NCBI RefSeq assembly: GCF_001544875.2
Contig: NZ_FCOA02000031.1
Coordinates: 20,626 to 84,625 of the forward strand
Origin: Caballeronia hypogeia
Lineage (GTDB): Bacteria > Pseudomonadota > Gammaproteobacteria > Burkholderiales > Burkholderiaceae
Direction: 5' to 3'
DNA: 64,000 bases
The notes below the pieces were generated by a model. It made no database searches, was not told the DNA's origin, and worked only from the letters and a program-made list of their open reading frames with translations. Positions 8,936 to 17,207 of this stretch are shown piece after piece. The position numbers and the translations under genes were made by a program. Position 1 is the stretch's first letter, and each line of letters begins with the position of its first letter.

Positions 8936-9318
8936 ACGCGCTCGCCATCGAATCGGAATTCTGTATCGAGCAGGGTTTCGAGCTGATCGATCACGGCGAT
9001 GGCTGGGCGACGCTCGCCTGCGATGTGAAGTCGCGCCATTCGAACCGTCATGGAAATGCGCACGGCGGCCTGCTCGCGGCGCTGCTCGATACATCGATGG
9101 GACTCGCCACACGCAGCGGCGCGCGCGTGGACAACCTCGGCACGGCGAGCCTCACCGTGAACTACCTGAAGCCCGCGCGTGGACGCGTCGTCGTGCATGC
9201 GCAGATGCGCCGCTGCGGCCGGACACTTGCTTTCTGCGAGGCCGAAGCCCGGAACACCGATGGCGACGCCGTCGCGACTGCGAGCGCCGTGTTCGCGGTC
9301 GCGCCGATTGCCCAATGA
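8932..9318 (+). CDS. PaaI-type hotdog-fold thioesterase
   Basis: A 128-residue protein with the PaaI motif HGNAHGGLLAALLDTSMGLA, where the HGG turn and the following acidic residue form the thioester-hydrolysis site, and the second half LTVNYLKPARGRVVV typical of the fold. It would hydrolyse an acyl-CoA to the free acid. Translation is coupled to the lyase-like gene upstream through a 4-base overlap, and an aldehyde dehydrogenase gene follows after 18 bases, so all three are one operon. The acyl group is unknown. Confidence 0.85.
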   Translation: MNALAIESEFCIEQGFELIDHGDGWATLACDVKSRHSNRHGNAHGGLLAALLDTSMGLATRSGARVDNLGTASLTVNYLKPARGRVVVHAQMRRCGRTLAFCEAEARNTDGDAVATASAVFAVAPIAQ

Positions 9319-9336
9319 AAACAGGAGAAGCAACGC

Positions 9337-10770
9337 ATGTACGAAGATATTCAACTTTTTATCGACGGCGAATGGAAAGCGGGCGCGCAGGCGCGCACCA
9401 TCGACATCGTCAATCCGGCCACCGAAGCGGTGATCGGCCGGGTGGCGCACGCGGAGAACTCCGATCTCGATGCCGCCGTCGCCGCCGTGCAAGCGGGCTT
9501 CGACACATGGAAGCGCATGAACGCGTACGAGCGCGCCAACATCATGCGCCGCGCGGCGAACCTGCTGCGCGAACGCGCGGAAGGTATCGCGCGCCTGATG
9601 ACCCTCGAACAAGGCAAGCCGTTCGCGGAAGCGAAGGGCGAAGCCATGTCTGCCGCCGATCTCATCGACTGGTTCGCGGACGAAGGGCGACGCGCGTATG
9701 GGCGCATGGTGCCGTCGCGTATCCCCGGCTCATATCAACTCGTGATGAAGGAGCCGGTCGGTCCGGTCGCAGCCTTCTCGCCGTGGAATTTCCCGATTAA
9801 TCAGGTCGTGCGCAAGCTGTCGGCGGCGCTCGCGGCGGGGTGCTCGATCATCGTAAAGGCGCCCGAAGAAACGCCCGCTGCGCCCGCCGCGCTGATTCGC
9901 GCGTTCGCGGATGCTGGCGTGCCGCGCGGTGTCGTCAATCTCGTGTACGGCGTGCCGGCCGAGATCTCCGAATACCTCGTGCCGCATCCGGCGATCCGCA
10001 AGATTTCGTTTACGGGTTCGACGCCCGTCGGCAAACATCTAGCCGAACTCGCTGGCCGTCATATGAAGAAAGCAACGATGGAACTCGGCGGCCACGGTCC
10101 GGTGCTGATTTGCGATGACGCCGACATCGACACGGCCGCTGCGCAGCTCGGTGCATTCAAGCTGCGCAACGCGGGTCAGGTCTGCACGTCGCCGACGCGC
10201 TTTCTCGTGCAGCGCGCGGTGTATGAATCTTTCATCGACAAGCTGGTCGCTGCGATGTCGAAAGTACGCGTGGGCGACGGCCTCGAAGAAGGCGTGACGA
10301 TGGGGCCGCTTGCCAACGTGCGCCGCCTGCGCGCGATGCAAAGCCTCGTCGATGACGCGCAGTCTTGCGGCGGCACGCTGCGCCTGGGCGGAAAGCGCAT
10401 TGGCGAGCGCGGCTATTTTTTCGAACCGACCGTGTTGACCGACGTACCCGGACCGGCCCGCATCATGAGCGAGGAGCCATTCGGTCCTATCGCGGTCGTG
10501 AACGCATTCGATTCGCTTGACGACATGATTGCGGAAGCCAACCGCCTGCCTTACGGCCTCTGCGCGTTCGCGTACACGCGCTCGGCGAAGCAGGCGCATC
10601 GCATCGCGGCTGAAGTGGAAACCGGCATGTTGACAATCAACCAGATCGCCATCGCGTTTCCGGAAGTGCCGTTCGGCGGCGTCAAGGACAGCGGTTACGG
10701 CACCGAAGGGGGCGCTGAGGCGATCGACGCGTATTTGAATCTCAAGTATGTGTCGCAGCTCGATATCTGA
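9337..10770 (+). CDS. NAD(P)-dependent aldehyde dehydrogenase, GabD-like
   Basis: A full-length aldehyde dehydrogenase of 477 residues. The motifs are PWNFPINQV, SFTGSTPVG, ELGGHGP with the general-base Glu, and NAGQVCTSPTRF with the catalytic Cys. It groups by eye with succinate-semialdehyde dehydrogenases rather than with the betaine aldehyde type at 31 kb and 34.9 kb. AGGAG lies just ahead of the ATG (9324-9328). With the aminotransferase encoded 258 bases downstream it could oxidise the semialdehyde made by transamination of an omega-amino acid or diamine. That pathway link is inference; the gene may also serve the lyase-thioesterase operon of which it is the last member. Confidence 0.88.
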   Translation: MYEDIQLFIDGEWKAGAQARTIDIVNPATEAVIGRVAHAENSDLDAAVAAVQAGFDTWKRMNAYERANIMRRAANLLRERAEGIARLMTLEQGKPFAEAKGEAMSAADLIDWFADEGRRAYGRMVPSRIPGSYQLVMKEPVGPVAAFSPWNFPINQVVRKLSAALAAGCSIIVKAPEETPAAPAALIRAFADAGVPRGVVNLVYGVPAEISEYLVPHPAIRKISFTGSTPVGKHLAELAGRHMKKATMELGGHGPVLICDDADIDTAAAQLGAFKLRNAGQVCTSPTRFLVQRAVYESFIDKLVAAMSKVRVGDGLEEGVTMGPLANVRRLRAMQSLVDDAQSCGGTLRLGGKRIGERGYFFEPTVLTDVPGPARIMSEEPFGPIAVVNAFDSLDDMIAEANRLPYGLCAFAYTRSAKQAHRIAAEVETGMLTINQIAIAFPEVPFGGVKDSGYGTEGGAEAIDAYLNLKYVSQLDI

Positions 10771-10914
10771 TGTGCGGCGTGCGACGTCAACCGCGGGAGC
10801 GTGCCGCGCACGTTTTGCATAATCGTTGTGTCTATCACGCAAAGACGGGGTCGAGATCTTCCGCTTTAACGTCATATGCGGGTAGAACCCTAGTCACATA
10901 AGCACCCCGTTTGT

Positions 10915-10943
10915 TTGACATGCGTGACATTGTCAATTACTCT
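10915..10943 (+). promoter_or_regulatory. Promoter with dyad TGACATTGTCA before the aminotransferase-ABC operon
   Basis: TTGACA (10915-10920), a 17-base spacer and TACTCT (10938-10943). The perfect dyad TGACA-T-TGTCA (10925-10935) lies in the spacer. A very similar dyad, TGACGATGTCA, occurs in the marR leader at 16393-16403, so MarR is the likely ligand. The start codon is about 85 bases downstream. Confidence 0.55.
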
Positions 10944-11027
10944 TGATTTTAACGACAGCGGCTGCGTCACGTTGTTCAAACGCCCGCCGGCAACGGAAGA
11001 CTTTCTCGATACGAGGCTCAGAAAAGC

Positions 11028-12386
11028 ATGGATCAAACTTCATTGCGCGAGCGTGACATCGCTTATCAAATCCACCCGCACACGAACTTCGGCGCGCATG
11101 AATCGGCGGGACCGGTCGTTATCGCACAAGGTCGCGGCGTGTTCGTCACGGACTCTACGGGCAAGGAATATCTCGAAGGCATGTCGGGTCTGTGGTGCAC
11201 GAACCTGGGCTTCTCGGAGCCGCGCCTGGCTGAAGCCGCGGCGCGCCAGTTTGCGCGTCTGCCGTACTACCAGAACTTTGCAAACAAGGCGACCGAGCCG
11301 GCTATCGAGCTGGCCGAGAATCTGATCCGCCACGCACCCGCGCCGATGTCGAAGGTGCTGTTCCAGAGCTCGGGCTCGGAAGCCAACGATACCGCGATGA
11401 AGCTCGTGTGGTACTACCATCACGGTGTCGGCAAGCCGGACAAGCGCAAGATCATCAGTCGTCAGCGCTCGTACCATGGCACCTCCGTCGCCACGGGCAG
11501 CCTGACGGGCCTGCCGCACATTCATCGCGATTTCAATCTGCCGATCCAGGGCGTGGTGCACGTAAGCTGCCCGCATTTCTACCGCACGACTGTCGCTGAC
11601 GAAACCGAAGCGCAATTTTCGGCGCGCCTCGTCGCGGAACTCGAGGAAACGATTTTGCGCGAAGGGCCCGATACGGTCGGCGGCTTCATCGCGGAACCGG
11701 TGATGGGTACGGGCGGCGTGGTCGTGCCGCCAAAGGGCTACTTCGAAGGCGTGCAGGCGGTGCTGCGCAAGTACGACATTCTCTTCATCGTCGATGAAGT
11801 CATCACCGGCATGGGACGCACCGGTCACTGGTGGGGTTCGGAGCAATACGCGCTGCAGCCGGACATGCTGGTAAGCGCAAAAGGGCTGTCGTCGGCGTAT
11901 CTGCCGATTTCCGCGCTGCTCATCAACGACCGTGTGTATCGCGTGCTCAAGGAGCAGACCGCGAAGATCGGGCTCTTCGGTCATGGCTACACGTACGGCG
12001 GGCATCCGGTGTGCGCGGCGGTCGCCAATGAAGTGTTCAACATCTACCGCGAACGCGACCTCATCGCGCATGCAAAACGTGTCGGGGATTACTTCCAGCG
12101 CAAGCTGAACGATCGCGCGGAGCATCCGCTCGTCGGCGAAGCGCGTGGTCTCGGCCTGATGGGTGCGCTTGAAATCGTCGGGGACAAGAAAACGCGCGAG
12201 CCATTCCCCCTCGATCGCAAGATGGCCGCGAACGTCGCGCAATTCGCGGCGCAGGCGCAGCTCAACGTGCGTCCGCTCGGAGATGCGGTGTGTATCGCGC
12301 CGCCGGTCATCATCACGGAAGCGGAGATCGACTTGCTGTTCGAGCGGCTCGACACCGCGCTTGCGCAGGCGTTGAAAATGGCTTGA
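11028..12386 (+). CDS. Class III (omega) aminotransferase, PLP-dependent
   Basis: A 452-residue class III aminotransferase. The PLP-binding Lys lies in DMLVSAKGLSSAYLPIS; FQSSGSEANDTAMKL (cofactor phosphate site), FIVDEVITGMGRTG (Asp contacting the pyridine nitrogen) and FGHGYTYGGHPVCAA are in the expected order. The family moves an amino group from omega-amino acids or diamines, often to pyruvate. It heads an operon with a polyamine-type importer, so it probably acts on the imported amine. The aldehyde product could be taken by the GabD-like dehydrogenase encoded just upstream. The exact amine is not determined. Confidence 0.9.
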   Translation: MDQTSLRERDIAYQIHPHTNFGAHESAGPVVIAQGRGVFVTDSTGKEYLEGMSGLWCTNLGFSEPRLAEAAARQFARLPYYQNFANKATEPAIELAENLIRHAPAPMSKVLFQSSGSEANDTAMKLVWYYHHGVGKPDKRKIISRQRSYHGTSVATGSLTGLPHIHRDFNLPIQGVVHVSCPHFYRTTVADETEAQFSARLVAELEETILREGPDTVGGFIAEPVMGTGGVVVPPKGYFEGVQAVLRKYDILFIVDEVITGMGRTGHWWGSEQYALQPDMLVSAKGLSSAYLPISALLINDRVYRVLKEQTAKIGLFGHGYTYGGHPVCAAVANEVFNIYRERDLIAHAKRVGDYFQRKLNDRAEHPLVGEARGLGLMGALEIVGDKKTREPFPLDRKMAANVAQFAAQAQLNVRPLGDAVCIAPPVIITEAEIDLLFERLDTALAQALKMA

Positions 12387-12391
12387 GCCCG

Positions 12392-12414
12392 GCGCCGCCG
12401 ATCAGAGGCGGCGC
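12392..12414 (+). other. Intercistronic stem-loop after the aminotransferase gene
   Basis: An 8-bp perfect stem, GCGCCGCC (12392-12399) and GGCGGCGC (12407-12414), with a 7-base loop, starting 6 bases after the stop codon. There is no T-run, so it is more likely an mRNA-processing or attenuating hairpin than a full terminator. Confidence 0.5.
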
Positions 12415-12456
12415 GATCTACCCCAAAATCAGATCCAGCGGGACACAGGAGAAGAC

Positions 12457-13515
12457 ATGAGCACGTTCAGCATCGCGCCGCGCGCGCGCGTTTTATCGGT
12501 AACGCTCGCCTTGTGCGGGTTCGCGGCGACGCAAGCCATCGCGGGCGAAACCATTACGTTTGCAGGCTATGGTGGTGACTACCAGAAGAATATCGTCAAG
12601 GCGTTGATCAAGCCCGCCGCCGAAAAGGAGAACCTCGATCTGCGCACCGAAAGCCACGACGGGCTTGCGACGGTGCGCGTGCAGGTGGCGTCGGGCAAGC
12701 CTGCATGGGATGTCGTGCAGTTGGGCGCGGAGGAATGCGCCACCGGCAGCACGCAAGGCCTCTTCGAAAAGCTCGACTACAAGCTCATCAACACGGACGG
12801 CATTCCGGCCGAAGCGAAGGGCTCGGACTGGATCGCGAGCAACTACTATTCGGTCGTTCTTGCCTATCGCACAGACAAGTACAAGGACAATCCGCCGAAA
12901 ACCTGGGCGGACTTCTGGGACGTGAAGAAGTTTCCCGGCAAGCGCTCGCTCGCGCTGGCACCGCAAGAGACGATGGAAATCGCGCTGCTGGCCGATGGCG
13001 TGACTCCCGACAAGCTATATCCGCTCGATCAGAAGCGCGCGATCAAATCGCTCGAACGCATCAAGCCGAACGTCAGCGCGTGGTGGACGTCGGGCGCGCA
13101 ATCGGCGCAACTGTTGCGCGATGGCGAAGTGGACATGGAAGCGATTTGGGGCAGCCGCATTGCGCCCGTGCTCCAGTCGGGCGCGCCCGTTAATTTTACG
13201 TTTAATCAGGGCCTGCTCGCGTACGCATGTCTCGCGATCCCGAAGGGCGCAAAGCATGTCGCTGAAGCGCGCAAGCTGATCGCGGACGTGGTGACGCCGT
13301 CAATTCAGGCAAACATCCCCGAGGTGATGCCGTTCTACGGACCGGTCAACAGCAAGGCGTTCGACATTCGCAAGTTCTCGCCGGACGTGCTCGCAAAAGC
13401 GAACTCTTCGCCGCAGAACCGTGCCCAGCAAGTACCGATGAACGGCGCCTGGTGGGGCATGGATCAGAACCTGCAAAAGGGCAACGAAAGCCTTCGCGCG
13501 CTTATCAATCAGTGA
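12457..13515 (+). CDS. Periplasmic binding protein of a polyamine-type ABC importer (PotD/PotF family)
   Basis: A 352-residue secreted binding protein. An N-terminal signal peptide (hydrophobic core VLSVTLALCGFAATQAIA, likely cleavage after AIA) is followed by ETITFAGYGGDYQ, the usual start of this extracellular binding family. The motif NVSAWWTSGAQSAQLLRDGEVDM is typical of the second lobe. AGGAG precedes the ATG. The next three genes encode its ATPase and two permeases, so it delivers ligand to that complex. Family members bind putrescine, spermidine and related cations; the ligand here is inferred only from that and from the neighbouring aminotransferase. Confidence 0.88.
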   Translation: MSTFSIAPRARVLSVTLALCGFAATQAIAGETITFAGYGGDYQKNIVKALIKPAAEKENLDLRTESHDGLATVRVQVASGKPAWDVVQLGAEECATGSTQGLFEKLDYKLINTDGIPAEAKGSDWIASNYYSVVLAYRTDKYKDNPPKTWADFWDVKKFPGKRSLALAPQETMEIALLADGVTPDKLYPLDQKRAIKSLERIKPNVSAWWTSGAQSAQLLRDGEVDMEAIWGSRIAPVLQSGAPVNFTFNQGLLAYACLAIPKGAKHVAEARKLIADVVTPSIQANIPEVMPFYGPVNSKAFDIRKFSPDVLAKANSSPQNRAQQVPMNGAWWGMDQNLQKGNESLRALINQ

Positions 13516-13518
13516 GCC

Positions 13519-13533
13519 TTGGCGGCGCGCCAA
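13519..13533 (+). other. Small stem-loop after binding-protein gene 1
   Basis: TTGGCG, GCG loop, CGCCAA: a perfect 6-bp stem that starts 4 bases after the stop of the binding-protein gene and before the Shine-Dalgarno of the ATPase gene. Its place matches hairpins that keep binding-protein mRNA more abundant than the rest of an ABC operon. Confidence 0.4.
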
Positions 13534-13552
13534 AGGGAAATGGAGGTGACAT

Positions 13553-14617
13553 ATGGCATCGCAGGTTACGATCAGGAACGTCTGCAAGACCTACGAGAAC
13601 TTCACGGCGTTGCAGGACGTTTCGCTCGACATCAACGCGGGTGAATTCGTCACGTTGCTCGGACCGTCCGGTTCGGGCAAGACCACCTTGCTGATGGTGC
13701 TCGCCGGTTTCGTGCGCGCCAGTTCCGGCAGCGTGAAGGTGAACGGCGCGGAGTTGCTGCTCGCGCCACCGCACAAGCGCGGCATCGGCATGGTGTTCCA
13801 GAACTACGCGCTGTTTCCGCATATGACGGTCGCGCAGAATGTCGGTTATCCGTTGCGGCTGCGTAAGGTCAATCGCGGGGAAATAGCGGAGAAAGTGCGG
13901 CATGCACTCTCTGTCGTGCGGCTTGAAGATCTTGGCGAGCGCAATATCGCGCATCTGTCGGGCGGCCAGCGCCAGCGCGTTGCGCTGGCGCGCGCCATTG
14001 TGTTCGAACCGTCGATCATGCTGATGGACGAACCGCTGTCAGCGCTCGACAAGCAACTGCGCGAACACATGCAAATCGAGATTCGCCGTTTGCACGACCG
14101 GCTCGGAATGACGACCATCTACGTCACGCACGATCAAACTGAAGCGCTCACCATGTCGGACCGCATCGCGATCATCAACAAGGGGAAGCTCGCGCAGTTC
14201 GATACGCCCGAGGTCATTTACGAGCGCCCGGCGAGCAAGTTCGTGGCGGACTTCATCGGCGAGACGGCGTTCGTTCCGCTCGATGAAGCGCGCGGCGAAT
14301 TCACCGCGTTCGGCAACCGCTTTCACACGTCGGGTACGGTGCCCGATGGCGCCGGAAAGCCGTGGCTCGCGCTGCGGCCGGACCGCGCGATCCTGCTCGA
14401 CGCGCCGGTCGATACGCTCAATTGCTTGCCGGGTGTCGTCAAGCAGCGTGTGTATCAGGGCGACTCGAACCTCTTCTATGTCACGCTGCCGCAAGGACAC
14501 GAAATCATGATCCGGCGCGGCACGGGCGGCGATTTTGCCCAAAGCCGCGTCATCGCAGAAGGGGATCGCATTACCGTCGGCGTGCGCGCCGAAGACAGCG
14601 TGGTGGTGCGAGACTGA
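13553..14617 (+). CDS. ABC importer ATP-binding protein (PotA-like)
   Basis: A 354-residue ATPase subunit. Walker A is GPSGSGKTT, the Q-loop MVFQNYALFPHMT, the ABC signature LSGGQRQR, Walker B IMLMDEPLSALD, and the switch His lies in YVTHDQTEA. A C-terminal TOBE-type regulatory region follows from about residue 235. It drives the importer whose membrane subunits are encoded next; the next start is 2 bases after its stop. GGAGGTGAC lies just ahead of the ATG. Substrate class follows from the binding protein, not from this subunit. Confidence 0.92.
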   Translation: MASQVTIRNVCKTYENFTALQDVSLDINAGEFVTLLGPSGSGKTTLLMVLAGFVRASSGSVKVNGAELLLAPPHKRGIGMVFQNYALFPHMTVAQNVGYPLRLRKVNRGEIAEKVRHALSVVRLEDLGERNIAHLSGGQRQRVALARAIVFEPSIMLMDEPLSALDKQLREHMQIEIRRLHDRLGMTTIYVTHDQTEALTMSDRIAIINKGKLAQFDTPEVIYERPASKFVADFIGETAFVPLDEARGEFTAFGNRFHTSGTVPDGAGKPWLALRPDRAILLDAPVDTLNCLPGVVKQRVYQGDSNLFYVTLPQGHEIMIRRGTGGDFAQSRVIAEGDRITVGVRAEDSVVVRD

Positions 14618-14619
14618 TC

Positions 14620-15537
14620 ATGAGAAACGTATCTGTTCAAATGCCCGGCGAGGCGCTGCAATCGGCGCTGCCGGAAAACCAAACGGCGCTCGCGCGCGGT
14701 CTCGTTTTCGAACAGTTGCGCCTTGGCGCATTGCTGGTACCCGCGCTTGTGCTGGTGCTCGTCGTACTGGTCGCGCCGATTGCATGGCTCGCGTGGCAAT
14801 CGGCGTTCGATCTGTCGGGGGCACTCTCGTTCGAAAACTACGCCCGCCTCGCAACGCCGGTCTACCGCAACGCGTTCTTCTCGACGTTTCAGATGTCGGC
14901 ACTCGTCACGGTGCTGGTGCTGCTGCTGGGTTATCCGCTCGCGTACATGCTGTCGCAACTTCCGGCGCGTGTCGCATCGGCTTGCATGGTCTTCGTCGTG
15001 CTGCCGTTCTGGACTTCGACGCTCGTACGCACATATGCATGGATGGTCTTGCTTCAGCGTACCGGACTTGTCAATACTTGGCTGATCAACCTGCATCTGA
15101 TCGATCATCCGCTGCAACTGGTGAACAACTTCACCGGCACGGCGATCGGCATGACGCATGTGATGCTGCCCTGTCTCGTGCTCCCGCTCTATAGCGCGAT
15201 GAAAGCGGTCGATCCGGTCTACATGCGCGCCGCCGCCAACTGTGGCGCAACCCCCGTTCAGGCCTTCTGGCAAGCGTACTTCCCGATGACTCTGCCGGGG
15301 CTCTCCGCCGGCGTGGTGCTCGTGTTCGTGCTGTGCTTGGGCTTTTATGTTACGCCGGCGCTTCTCGGCGGTGGACGCATCAACATGCTCTCGATGCAGA
15401 TTCAGAACGATGTTGCCATGTCCGGTAATCCCGGCGCGGCGAGCGCGCTCGGTGTCGTGCTGGTGATCTTGACGATGATCGTGCTCGCGGCGATCGGCCG
15501 GCTCTTCGGCCTCGAACGCATGTACGGAGGCAAATGA
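14620..15537 (+). CDS. ABC importer permease 1 (PotB-like)
   Basis: A 305-residue inner-membrane subunit with about six predicted transmembrane segments. The first is LLVPALVLVLVVLVAPIAWLA. The cytoplasmic coupling helix is the EAA-like segment AAANCGATPVQAFWQAYFPMTLPG. The start at 14620 (MRNVSVQMPGEALQ) follows the ATPase stop by 2 bases; the frame is open upstream inside the ATPase gene, but that part is overlap only. It pairs with the next permease to form the channel. Confidence 0.9.
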   Translation: MRNVSVQMPGEALQSALPENQTALARGLVFEQLRLGALLVPALVLVLVVLVAPIAWLAWQSAFDLSGALSFENYARLATPVYRNAFFSTFQMSALVTVLVLLLGYPLAYMLSQLPARVASACMVFVVLPFWTSTLVRTYAWMVLLQRTGLVNTWLINLHLIDHPLQLVNNFTGTAIGMTHVMLPCLVLPLYSAMKAVDPVYMRAAANCGATPVQAFWQAYFPMTLPGLSAGVVLVFVLCLGFYVTPALLGGGRINMLSMQIQNDVAMSGNPGAASALGVVLVILTMIVLAAIGRLFGLERMYGGK

Positions 15538-15538
15538 A

Positions 15539-16357
15539 ATGCTCGGATACGCAACCGATACGCAGATCACGCATGGACAACGGCTCTGGCTCTACGTCTT
15601 CTGTGCACTGGTGATGCTGTTTCTCATCGTTCCCTGTGCCATCGTCGTGCCCATGTCGTTCTCCAATGCGAGCTATCTTGAGTTTCCGCCGCGCGAGTGG
15701 GGCGTGCGCTGGTATCACACGTACTTCGCATCGGACGAATGGCGAGCGGCAACGATGGTGTCGTTGCGCGTGGCCTTGTCGAGCACGGTGCTCGCGCTCG
15801 GATTCGGCACGGCGGCGTCATATGCGCTGCGCGCAATCGAGACGAAGTGGACGCGCGCGCTGCGCACGTTCCTGATGCTGCCGATGATGGTCCCGCTCAT
15901 CCTGGTCGCGATCGGCACGTTCTTCGTTTATGCGCGCGCCGGGCTGAACAATACCGTGACAGGACTCGTCATCGCGCATTGCATGCTCGCATTGCCGTTC
16001 GTCATCATTTCAGTGAACAGCGGGCTCGAGACCTACGACGCGAATCAGGAGTTGGTGGCACGCAGTCTTGGCGCGTCGCGGTTGAAGGCGTTCGTAACAG
16101 TGACATTGCCTCAGATCAAGCTTTCGATTTTCGCGGCGGCGTTCTTCGCCTTCATGACCTCGTTCGACGAAGTTGTGGTCGCGCTGTTCGTTTCTGGCGG
16201 CGACAATGCGACGCTCACGCGCCTCATGTTCGAAGACATTCGTGACCAGCTCGATCCCACTATCACGGCCATTTCGACGCTGCTGATTTCGATCTCTGTA
16301 ATTTCGCTGCTCGTGTTGCAATGGCTTGGTTCGAGGCGGCGTGCCCGGGACGTATGA
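15539..16357 (+). CDS. ABC importer permease 2 (PotC-like)
   Basis: A 272-residue inner-membrane subunit with about six predicted transmembrane segments. The EAA-type coupling loop reads ARSLGASRLKAFVTVTLPQIK. The segment FFAFMTSFDEVVVALFVSG is characteristic of PotC-type permeases. Its ATG is one base after the stop of permease 1, so the two are translationally coupled. It closes the transporter part of the operon; the marR gene follows 92 bases later with its own candidate control region. Confidence 0.9.
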   Translation: MLGYATDTQITHGQRLWLYVFCALVMLFLIVPCAIVVPMSFSNASYLEFPPREWGVRWYHTYFASDEWRAATMVSLRVALSSTVLALGFGTAASYALRAIETKWTRALRTFLMLPMMVPLILVAIGTFFVYARAGLNNTVTGLVIAHCMLALPFVIISVNSGLETYDANQELVARSLGASRLKAFVTVTLPQIKLSIFAAAFFAFMTSFDEVVVALFVSGGDNATLTRLMFEDIRDQLDPTITAISTLLISISVISLLVLQWLGSRRRARDV

Positions 16358-16392
16358 CCCCCGTACTCGTCAAATCCATCTGCTAAAATGTG

Positions 16393-16403
16393 TGACGATG
16401 TCA
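16393..16403 (+). promoter_or_regulatory. Candidate MarR operator TGACGATGTCA
   Basis: An imperfect 11-bp dyad (TGAC and GTCA arms) 4 bases downstream of TAAAAT (16384-16389), a plausible -10 box for marR. Its reverse complement, TGACATCGTCA, differs by one base from the dyad at 10925-10935. It would overlap the transcription start, so autorepression is the simplest reading. Confidence 0.45.
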
Positions 16404-16449
16404 TGTAAATTTCGATGCGGCCCGATAGATCGAGCCACAGGAGGAAATT

Positions 16450-17040
16450 GTGGGAACGACGGTAAAGAAAGGGAAGGCTGCATTGGCCGAGCGTGGTCCA
16501 GCTGAGCGGTCGGACGCACCAGAGTTTGGCGATCTGAGAGACCTCGTCTCGTTTCAGTTGCGGCAGCTTTCGAACATTTATACGAAGGGTTCATCGAGCG
16601 CCTACGAACGCAGTTTCAACCTGACGATGAATGAGTGGCGTTGCATCGCGCTGTTGCACGGCAAGCGCGGAATGTCCATGAATCGTCTCGCGGAGCACGC
16701 ACAGTTCGATCGCGGACTGGCGAGCCGCACGGTGCGCGGCCTCGAGGAGCGCGGCCTGATCGCGCGGGAAGCCGATGCCACGGACGGACGCGGTGTGATC
16801 ATCACGTTGACGGCGCAGGGAAGGGCGCTCGTGTCGCAAGTGTTCCCGATTGCGGAAGAGCGGAACACGCGCCTCTTGTCATGTCTCACGCGTGCGGAGC
16901 GCGACATGCTGCCGGGCATCCTGGAAAAGCTCACGCATCAGGCGCGCGCGATGCTCGATCAGGAGCGCGAGGAAGCGCAACTGGATGGCGGCGAACCGCA
17001 CGATCAGAACGCAGGCGAAGACGACCGTCTGTCTGCCTGA
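16450..17040 (+). CDS. MarR-family transcriptional regulator
   Basis: A 196-residue winged-helix regulator. The start is a GTG at 16450 with GAGGAAA directly ahead; no ATG gives a better fit. The DNA-binding part is MSMNRLAEHAQFDRGLASRTVRGLEERGLIAREADATDGRGVIITLTAQG, including the wing with D-x-R-G. The termini are longer than in many MarR proteins (about 40 residues before the core and a charged C-terminal tail). MarR proteins usually repress neighbouring catabolic or transport genes and release DNA on binding a small aromatic or CoA-linked ligand. Matching dyads in four nearby promoters support local control. Confidence 0.88.
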   Translation: MGTTVKKGKAALAERGPAERSDAPEFGDLRDLVSFQLRQLSNIYTKGSSSAYERSFNLTMNEWRCIALLHGKRGMSMNRLAEHAQFDRGLASRTVRGLEERGLIAREADATDGRGVIITLTAQGRALVSQVFPIAEERNTRLLSCLTRAERDMLPGILEKLTHQARAMLDQEREEAQLDGGEPHDQNAGEDDRLSA

Positions 17041-17056
17041 TTTTTTATCGTGTGCC

Positions 17057-17081
17057 GAGGGGCGACGCGCGGACGCCCCTC
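17057..17081 (+). terminator. Stem-loop after marR
   Basis: A perfect 8-bp stem, GAGGGGCG (17057-17064) and CGCCCCTC (17074-17081), with a 9-base loop, 17 bases after the marR stop. No T-run follows, so termination efficiency is uncertain. Confidence 0.4.
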
Positions 17082-17207
17082 TCTGACCCATCAGACTCTT
17101 GACCAACGTGCCTCTGTAGTGGCGCGGGACTCAACTCGTCTCGGTCCCGAATAATGTATTTAGTCGGTCTTGCAGAATCGCGCGAAGCCAAGCGCAGCGT
17201 GCGAATA

